A stretch of 64,000 bases of DNA from Eulemur rufifrons (Eukaryota > Chordata > Mammalia > Primates > Lemuridae): assembly GCF_041146395.1 (NCBI RefSeq), contig NC_091006.1:7012001-7076000 (forward strand), read 5' to 3'. Positions 39,771-64,000 of the stretch are shown here, in pieces. Each line of letters opens with the position of its first letter. The first letter of the stretch is position 1. A program made the position numbers and the translations under genes. The notes below the pieces were generated by a model that saw only the letters and a program-made list of their open reading frames with translations, made no database searches and was not told the origin of the DNA.

Positions 39771-42480
39771 GCAGCCTTTACCTGCACAGCGGTCTCTACT
39801 GTAACCTCGCTTCCCATTCCCCCGTCACCGGTGCGAGCACCCAAATAATCAGAGCTCATACCCAGGCCTCTCACGGCTGTGCCCTCTGTCCGTGTTCCCT
39901 ATTCCCAGCTAACTCCCTAAACCCCTCTACACCCCAAAAGCCTCCCTGACCCATTTCCACCCCGCAAGAACAAGGACCTATTCTGGGCTCCCATTCATAC
40001 ATTAAAAAAACAAAACAAAACACAACAAAAAAACTATTTACTGTGCACCTAGTATGTACCAGGCACTGTTCTAGGCTCTGGGAATACAGCAGTGAACAAG
40101 ACATAAAAATCCTCACTCTCCTGGAGCTCATCTTTTCATAGGGGAAACAGACACCAAACTAGTTAGTAAAACATATCGAATGTTAGAAGGCAGTAAGTGC
40201 TTTGGAGAAAACAGCAGGGTAGGGCTGTATGGTGGTCAAGGAATGCATCTTTTGAGCAAAGATCTAAAGGAGATACGGAGGAAGACATGCATCTTTCTAG
40301 GGGAAGAGAGTTCCAGGCAAGAGAGGACTGCAGGTAGGAAGGCCCTGAGGCAGGAGAGATACAGAGGGTTGGAGAGACGGTGAGGAGTATGGTGGGGGTA
40401 GAGAGAGCAAGGGTGAGAGGTATGGGGAGATGAGGGCAGGGAGGTAACAAGTTCAGATTGTGTGGGGCCTTGTGGGCCTCAGTGAGGACTTTGGCTTTTA
40501 CCCTCAGTGAGTTGGAGCTAAGGAAGGATTCTAAGCCTAGAAGGATCTGACATGGGGTCACTCGCTGCATGTGGGAAACAAACTGCAGGCTTGCGGGTGG
40601 GAGCAGAATACCAAGGAGGGGCCGGCTGCAATGAACCAGGTAGGAGACAAGGGTGGGCAAGATCACAGTGGGGCAGAGGGAGGGGAGCGGAGGGGACAGA
40701 TTCTGCCTCAGTATTGAGAACTTTGTGCTTTTATTTTATAATACTTTTACAATATTAATATTCACCACTCTATTCATTCTGCAAAGCAAAACAGAGTGCT
40801 ACTATGAGAAGTTATCGAAAACCTCTGGAAGAACCCAATAGTCTGTAACCCAGATATTGAGTCTGCTCCATTCACTGCTCTATCACTGTGGGTGCTCAGT
40901 AAATGTTTGTTGAATGAAAGAATGAACTCATACTGTTTTGAGTTCTCTGTGCAGGGTGTTCCAGCTGTGCAAGGCCACCAGTTTGCACAGAAACATTCCT
41001 GAAAATGTGTTTAGATATTAAGGTGGAAAATCTGCTTAAACTTTTCAAAACTATGAGATGAAATAGCTGAGTTGATTCTGAATTTCTAGGAGCTGTTAAA
41101 TAATTCCAATGGGTCCAATTCAGGATAATATTACCAGTTTCTTATGCATTTTACTGTTTGCCTTCTAATTAAATTTTTTCCCTAAAGGATAAAAATACTC
41201 AAGAGCACAAGTGCAGATGTAGGGTTGACAGCCCTGTTTCTTGGAATCCTGGCCCCATTTCCTGGTTCTGAGGTACTACTTCACCTGCCAACTTGCTCTG
41301 CAGACCCGAAATTGGCACTGTCACTGAGTACTTAATGGGTGACTGCTGGTGTTGTGCTGGGAACACAATGGTGGCTGAAGCAGTCCCAGGCTTTTCCCTG
41401 CCCTCCTGGAGCTGCCAGTCCCATAGGGGAGACAGACTGGTTCTGGGACAGTGTAAGGCCAGAGGGGTCGGGTCGAGGTCAGGGATGCTCAGGTGGACAG
41501 GGCAGGGCTGGGGTGGAGGAAGCCTTTAAGGGCTTTTTCCCAATATTTCCCATTTCTTCAACTTCTTCTGAACCTTCATTTTGCCTTCCTGCTCTAACCA
41601 CAACCTGGCTGTCCCCTGAAGACACACCTTTCCATTCAGCCCCTCTAAGCAGGGGCTGCTTTCTCCTTCTTGGCCTCATGTCCACTAGACCAGTAGATGG
41701 GATACGAGCCTCATCGCTCCTCACTGCCTCTTCTAAACCATTCTGTCTGCCTCCTCCCTAAACCCGTGGCTCTGAAGCTTGCACAGTCACACCTGCTCCC
41801 CTTCTTGCTGCCATTGCTATCGACTCCCAAGTCACTCCTGCTCACTGTCATTTTAGCTCCAGGCTAACTGCCACCCACCCCGTCATCACTCTTGGTAATT
41901 TCCAAATTGACCACTCTGGCCTCTTGGTGCCTTGACCTCTTCTCCTCCAGTAAGCTTGTCCTCCACCCAACCTTTCCCTCCCATGGTCATGCTTAGCCTT
42001 GTCCTGGGGACACAATGGGAACTGTGATAGCCCCAGAGGACACAGCTCAGTGGGGGAGAAAGACCCACCCCGACACAGCGAGAGCCCCCAAACCACAGCC
42101 CCTGCAGAATCTCAGTTGCATGCATCTCTCTTTCTGCCCATCACCTAGTACCTCTCCGGCTCACTCCCTCTCAAGCTATTGCTCTGACGATCCTTCAGCC
42201 CCAACAATCCATTAAGTCGATCACCTTTTCACTGTTCCTCACCCCCTCATGGCGACACCACCCTCACCACCTGATTTCTTCCCGTTAGAGCACCCCAGGG
42301 ATCACACTTCCATCAGCTTCTCTTCTCTCTCCATCTTACGCCCTTGATGATGTGTCCATTTTCATTGAATTAAAATCTGGTAACTCCGACATGTATCCCT
42401 CCAGTTTGGATTTCTTCCTTGGACTCCACACTCCCATGTCCAACTGCATCTAATTGACATTTCTACTCTGATGTACACGC
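39771..42480. repeat. Intergenic L2-rich stretch upstream of FBL
   Basis: L2 at 40,030-40,720 (ATGTACCAGGCACTGTTCTA, GGAATACAGCAGTGAACAAG), an L2 tail near 40,880-40,935, more L2-like sequence at 41,300-41,530. Nothing recognisable at 41,700-42,480. Confidence 0.6.
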
Positions 42481-42489
42481 GCATTAAAA

Positions 42490-42910
42490 AATATATGTTA
42501 CACATTGTCACAAATTTGGTGGCTTAGCCAAGAGGAATTTTATTCTCTCAAAGTTGTGGGAGCAAGAAGTCCAAAATAAAGGTGTCTGCAGGACCTCCCT
42601 CCATCCCCAGGCTCTAGGGGAGAATCCGTTCCGTGCTCCTTCCAGCTTCTGGTGGCTGCTGGCGTTCCTTGGTTTGTGGATACATCACGCCAGTCTCTGC
42701 CTCCATCTTCACAGCACCTTCTCTGGGTCAGTTCTCTCTCTGCCTCCCTCTTCTAAGGATATGTGTGACTACATTTAGGGCTCACCCAGGTAAGCCAGGA
42801 TACTTTCCCCATCTAAAGATCCTTAATTATACCTGCAAAGATCACTTATCCAAATAAGGTAATATTTGCAGGTTTCAGGGATTAAAACTTATTGTCTTTG
42901 GAGGAGGGGG
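42490..42910 (-). mobile_element. MLT1-like LTR, antisense
   Basis: GGTGTCTGCAGGACCTCCCT, CCAGCTTCTGGTGGCTGC, GGATACATCACGCCAGTCTC; reverse MLT1 order. Confidence 0.65.
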
Positions 42911-43556
42911 CGTGCATTTTTCAGCCTACCACGAGACGTTTCACACGTAGCACATAGGAGGTGCTCAAAGACATTTATTGAATGAATGAAGGAATGTCCA
43001 CAGTGGCCATGAGGGGGTGAGGAAGGTGGAAAGGTGGTCAACTTGATGGATTGTTGGAGCTGAAAGATTATCAGAGCAATAGGGCTGGTGTTGGATATAC
43101 CTTTCAGGGAAAAACAAAATTGGACCAAGTGTCCTACTAAGACACTTTCAGAGGCTCTTCAGAAGCTATTAAGGCTGGGATCTTGATAACTTGATGAATT
43201 TCTTTTTAACTTTTATAACAAAAGTTTAAACCCTTCACAAGAGTAGAGACCATAAGAAACCCCCATTTATTCATCAGCCAGCCTCAAAAACCAACACCAT
43301 ATAAAACAGCCTTGTTTTATCTATTGCGCCATTATCTTGTTTTTTTTTTCTGGAGTATTTTAAAACAAATTTCAATGTTATGCCATTTAACCTCCACACA
43401 CTTAAGTATGCATCTCTTAAAAAAAAAAAAGAGAACATTTTCTTACATCATCATACCTAACAAAATCAACAAGAATTGCCTTATATAACCTAGTAACCAG
43501 TCCATATCCATATTCCCTCTTTGGTCTAAAAAATGTGATTTTAAAAGTTGCTGCTT

Positions 43557-43951
43557 GGCCGGGCGCAGTGGCTCACACCTGTAATCCTAGCACTCTGGGA
43601 GGCCGAGGTGGGCGGATCGTTTGAGCTCAGGAGTTAGAGACCAGCCTGAGCAAGAGCGAGACCCCATCTCTACTAAAAATAGAAAGAAATTATATGGACA
43701 GCTAAAAATATATAGAGAAAAAATTAGCTGGGCATGGTGGTGCATGCCTGTAGTCCCAGCTACTCGGGAGGCTGAGACAGGAGGATCCCTTGAGCTCAGG
43801 AGTTTGAGGTTGCTGTGAGCTAGGCTGACGCCACGGCACTCACTCTAGCCTGGGCAACAGAGTGAGACTCTGTCTCAAAAAAAAATAAAAAAATAAAAAT
43901 AAATAAATAAATAAATAAAAATAAATAAAAAATAAAAAAACAAACAAACAA
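43557..43951 (+). mobile_element. Alu, strepsirrhine type, with AT-rich tail
   Basis: Full length with the middle extension (AAATTATATGGACAGC) and a tail of (AAAT)n and AAAC units. Duplication AAAAGTTGCTGCTT at 43,543-43,556 and AAAAGTCGCTGCTT at 43,952-43,965 (one mismatch). Confidence 0.94.
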
Positions 43952-44007
43952 AAAAGTCGCTGCTTGTTCAAATCAGGATCCAAATAAGTTCCCATAATTT
44001 TGTTCTC

Positions 44008-44050
44008 TCTCTCTCTCTCTCTCACACACACACGCGCACATACACATTTT
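44008..44050 (+). repeat. (CT)n(CA)n microsatellite
   Basis: A run of CT units followed directly by CA units and a CGCG interruption. Confidence 0.85.
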
Positions 44051-45300
44051 TTATTTTCTGGCCAAGAATCTTCAGAGATTATAATTTATTTATTCAAAAT
44101 CATTTTTTTGGAAGTACAACATGAGAACAGAAAAGGGCACATAACTGTACAGTTTTATGACTTACCACAAAAGGAACAAGCCACAACCACCCCGAGGTCT
44201 ATAAATAGAATATTACTGGTACCCCCAAAGCTCCCTTGTGCGCCTCTCTTGGGTGTGTTTTCTGTGTACACTCTTCTAACCTTGCTTTCTTCACTTCATA
44301 ATATATCCTGGAGATCACTCCAAACAGTTTATAGAGATCTTTCTTATTTTTCATTTATCTACACAGTAGCCCATGGTGTGGGTAACATGTCATTTATTCA
44401 ACCAGTCCCCGACTAATGGACAACTGAGTTGTTTCTAGTCTTTTTTCATCACAAAGAGTGCACAGTGAACAGCCTTGGGCTTATAGCCTTCATTGCCAAT
44501 GGGTATTTAGGTTAGACTCCTGGTAGTGAGACTGCTGGGTAAAAAGATGAATGCATTTGTAATTTTGCCAGACACTGCCAAATTTCTCTGCATTGCACTT
44601 ACATATTCTGCATTCCCACTGGTAATATACGAGAGTATTCTTTTGTTCATAGCCTTGTCAACAAATTATAATGTTAAGTTTTTGTAACCAGGCAAAGTTA
44701 CAAAATAGGCACATTTGATAGGTGATGGGTAATATCTCAGGGTAGTTTCATTTGCATTTCTCTTCATATGGGCAGAATGGAGCATTCCTTATGTTTTGGG
44801 GCCATTTGTATTTCCTTTTCTATGAACTATTATGATCTTTGGCCTATTTTTCTATTAAATTGTTGCTTTTTCTTCTTTTTAAGACCTCTTAATTCTTTTT
44901 CTGGGTGGGAAATTGATCCTAGGTGTGACTCAACAGCAATATTCAATAGAAAACACTGGCCTTGGTGAAAGACACACCCGGATTCAAATCTAGGCTCCAT
45001 CATATACAAACTGACTGCCCTTGAGCAAATTATGTAACCTCACTGAGCCTATTTCTTTATTTTTATACCTATTTCACAGAGCTATTGTGAAGCTCAGAAA
45101 TACTGCACGTGAAGAAACTGACATATTGTATACATTCAACATGTTTAGATTTCTTTTTCTATCAATTGCCTGTTTATATCCTCAACCCATTTTTTTTTTT
45201 CCTAATTGGGTGGTTGTCTTTTTCTTATTGATTTTAAGGAGCACTTTGCATATTGTAGATATTAATCTTTTGTTAGGTTAGTTGCAATTATTTCCTCCAA
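44050..45300 (-). mobile_element. Old L1, antisense, with a MIR at 44,950-45,120
   Basis: Reverse L1 3' phrases (GGACAACTGAGTTGTTTCTA, CTGCTGGGTAAAAAGATG, TAGATATTAATCTTTTGTTA) before and after a plus-strand MIR (CCGGATTCAAATCTAGGCTC). Confidence 0.65.
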
Positions 45301-45304
45301 GTTT

Positions 45305-46130
45305 GTTTCTGACCATTTATTTATTCAGCAGATATGTGCTGAGCACCTACTATGTGCTGAGCACCTACTATGTGCCATATACTGTGCCAGGTGCTGGGAA
45401 TAAAGTGGCAGGTGAAGCAGATACAGTCTCTGCCATTGAGTTACTTCTAATTGGACAGAAAGTCAAACAAAAATAATTATAATATGGGATAGATGCTAGG
45501 AAGGAAGTTAACAGGAAAAGGGGATCCACTTTAGGTGGGGGGGGGGTCGTAAAAGGCCTAAGGTAGTTGACATTTAAGTTGACATTGAAGGATGAGAAAA
45601 AGCCAGTCATGTGATGAGTAGCGGGGCCAGAAAAATTTGGCATGTTCAATAAATTGAAAGATCAGCTTCTCAAATCATAATTGGCAGGGAGGACAGTGAC
45701 AGGAAATGAGTCAGAGGAGGTTGGCAGGGGCCTTACAGGACAAGGTGAAGGAGCTTGATTTTATTATAAGAAAAATGTATAGCTAATGACCCTGTTTATA
45801 ATCTTAAGGAAGATTCCTCTGGAGCCTGTGAGAATGGATTACAGGAGGGGAAGAGCGGATTGCAAGATACTGTGTTGTCAACCTGGGTGAGGCAGACGGC
45901 TTGTACCAGGTGGTGACAGTGGGTGTGATAAGGAAGAAAGGCAAATTTCGGGTATGTTTTGAAACAATTCAACATGATTTGTTGAAGAACTGAGTAGAGG
46001 ACAAGGGGGAGGGAGGAATCAAGAATAATCCCCCATTTTCTGGCTGCTAACCTTGCCAAGCGCTGGTAGTGCTATTTAGGGAGGTGCGAGGACCAGCATG
46101 GGATGGGCTGGGAACAAGTTTAGAAGGCAA
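45305..46130 (+). repeat. L2 with an internal 18-bp duplication
   Basis: TGTGCCAGGTGCTGGGAATA marks L2. The unit GTGCTGAGCACCTACTAT occurs twice in tandem at about 45,336-45,371. The remainder to 46,545 includes a degenerate CCATCC tract (46,290-46,450), with no gene seen. Confidence 0.65.
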
Positions 46131-46549
46131 CCAAGACTTCAGTTTTGACTTGATTGGATTAATGCATTAACTCCTCACTCCATTTTATAACTACTGTCAT
46201 TATTTCTACTTAAAGAGGAGGAAACCGAGCCAGAGAGACATTAACTTGCTAGGGTTATAAATGATAAAGCCAGAACTATTGATCTCTCCGTTTCCACTCC
46301 TTCCCTCCATCCAACCATTTATCTTCTTATCCGTCTCCTCTTCTAATCACCCATTTTGTCATCTTCTTATTTCCCCACCCACCCTTTTCCCAATCCACCC
46401 ATCCGTCTCTTCATCCGTTCATGCAATCATCCATCCATCCTCTCTCCCCCCAGTAAACATTCGTCATGTGCCACGTTCCCCAGGCATCTGACACTTGCTG
46501 TGCAGAGAGGAAAGTCAGGGCTGAGAAGGCGTGAGACAGACACATCGGC

Positions 46550-46700
46550 ATGCAGCTTAGCTGAAGAGATTTATTCAATGCTCTCACATTTGGCCTCAGT
46601 AGCTCAGGTAGGGTGTGCTCCCACCCTGCTATACCCCTCTCAAATATCGCAACCTCCGGGGGATCAGGTCCTGAAGTCTTCATTCCCGGTGGATGACTGA

Positions 46701-46710
<10 letters not shown>
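46550..46710 (-). CDS. FCGBP: FCGBP last exon: CYN, stop and 3' UTR
   Basis: Coding bases 46,710-46,701 complete Cys and add Tyr-Asn-stop after acceptor TCTTGCAG. AATAAA on the minus strand lies at 46,570-46,575, so cleavage is expected near 46,550. Confidence 0.88.
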
Positions 46711-62894
<16,184 letters not shown>

Positions 62895-62944
62895 CTGGGA
62901 GGCGGGAGATGCCAGGCTTCAGAAGGCGCACTTTGAGGGGTTAG

Positions 62945-63045
62945 TCCCTAGTTCAAGCCCCTGCCTCACATTGAAGATCTGTGTGACCTTACCTCTCTGG
63001 GCCTCAGTTTCCATATGTGTAAAATGGGTATAACGATAGGCTCTT
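62945..63045 (+). repeat. MIR fragment
   Basis: TCTCTGGGCCTCAGTTTCCA with TGTAAAATGGGTATAACG. Confidence 0.75.
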
Positions 63046-63049
63046 CTAG

Positions 63050-63500
63050 TGGATTGAACAGTGATCCCCAAAAGATATATCCACCTGGACTCTCACTACG
63101 TGACCTTATTTGGAATAAGTGCCTTTGCAAATGTAATTAGGATAATGATCTCGAGAACAGATCACCCCAGATTAGAGTGGGCCCTAAATCCAATGACAAG
63201 TGCCCTTGTGAGAGCGGGAAGAGAAGAAGACACAGAGACACACAGAGCAGAAGGCCATGTGAGGACGAAGGCAGGGGCTGGACTGCTGCTGCCACAAGCC
63301 AGGGAACATCTGCAGCCACCAGAGCTGGAAGGGGCATGGCGGGATCCTCCCCTAGTGCCTTTGGAGGGGGTGTGGCCCCGAGGCACCTTGGTTTTGGACT
63401 TCTGGCATCCAGAACTGCGAGAAAGTAAATTTCTGTTGTTTTCAGCCACATGCTTGGGGTAATTCGTTATGGCAGCCACAGGAAGCCAACACAGGTCTCG
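63050..63500 (+). mobile_element. MLT1-like LTR in an FCGBP intron
   Basis: TGACCTTATTTGGAATAAGT, GAGTGGGCCCTAAATCCAAT, AGGCCATGTGAGGACGAAGG, GACTTCTGGCATCCAGAACT, CGTTATGGCAGCCACAGGAA; full MLT1 order. Confidence 0.8.
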
Positions 63501-63729
63501 ACGGAGTGACAGCTCGTGAGATGAGGACCCGTGGTTTTAGTTAAAGGCTACAAGGCACCAACAAAGCCTTGTAAATCCACCCCTGACAACTTGATTCGTC
63601 CTTCCTTAGCGCAAACACTGGGGGCACTGGATTCTTTTGGATGTGTGAGAAATCAGAGGAGAAGGCGGGAGAAAGACACGCTTCTGGCTGAGTCTCCTAA
63701 AAACACAGCCAGCCACCACACTGCCCAAG

Positions 63730-63860
63730 CAGGGCCGGGTGGTGGTTAAGGGCAAGTGACTTCATCCCTGTGCCTCAGTTTCCTATCTGTAAAGCAGGGG
63801 ATACTAATAATTTCCACCTCGTAAGGAAGGTGGGGAATTCAGAGACATGTAAATAACAAG
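63730..63860 (+). repeat. MIR fragment at the right end
   Basis: GGTGGTTAAGGGCAAGTGAC, TGTGCCTCAGTTTCCTATCT. The last 140 bases show nothing further; the FCGBP intron continues past the window. Confidence 0.7.
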
Positions 63861-64000
63861 AACACCAACAACTCCTGTAAATTTAGAGCCAGCTATGTCA
63901 GGAGCTATAGCGGGAACGTGGATACGTTGGGTTACATGTATTAAATAGGTATAGTAAATCATGTCACGCATGCGCAGTGCACAGTGAGCGCCTGGTAAAG

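Overview
The window is mammalian nuclear DNA, and the interspersed repeats point to a strepsirrhine primate, probably a lemur. Five long Alu elements carry, or are degraded from, the middle extension (roughly AGAAAGAAATTATATGGACAGCTAAAAATATATA) and the ending GTGAGCTAGGCTGACGCCACGGCACTCACTCTAGCC, which I associate with strepsirrhine Alus. Old L1, L2, MIR, hAT and MaLR repeats fill most of the non-coding sequence. Gene content and order match human 19q13.2: three genes, all on the minus strand, reading right to left as FCGBP, FBL, DYRK1B.

Layout. 1-21.5 kb is intergenic and repeat-rich, with one GC-rich patch at 2.94-3.45 kb holding CTCF-like and X-box-like motifs. 21.5-22.15 kb looks like a promoter with no assigned gene: three CCAAT boxes, two oppositely oriented ZNF143-like sites and a perfect minus-strand 5' splice consensus. 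22.5-31.1 kb is DYRK1B: ten coding exons encoding a complete 629-residue dual-specificity kinase, plus a CpG-rich 5' region. 31.17-39.62 kb is FBL: nine coding exons encoding a complete 315-residue fibrillarin. 39.7-46.5 kb is intergenic. 46.55 kb to beyond the right edge is the 3' part of FCGBP: thirteen coding exons, 1,673 residues, of a secreted mucus protein made of repeated VWD-C8-TIL units. Its 5' part lies outside the window.

The exon models were built by hand from reading frame, splice sites and phase. Every internal junction keeps frame. The three genes do not form a pathway: fibrillarin is the nucleolar snoRNA-guided 2'-O-methyltransferase, DYRK1B is a quiescence and differentiation kinase, and FCGBP is a goblet-cell secreted protein. 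FBL and DYRK1B are close tandem neighbours, with the FBL poly(A) signal only 60-200 bp upstream of the NRF1-rich DYRK1B promoter.

No CRISPR array, prokaryotic operon or evidently new enzymatic system is present. The observations most worth following are the orphan promoter at 21.7-22.1 kb, a tRNA-Gly 5'-half-like insertion at 9.9 kb, degenerate minisatellites in several FCGBP introns, purine and pyrimidine tracts of opposite strand sense flanking one FCGBP exon, a CpG-dense FCGBP exon, and an unidentified processed pseudogene split by an Alu.
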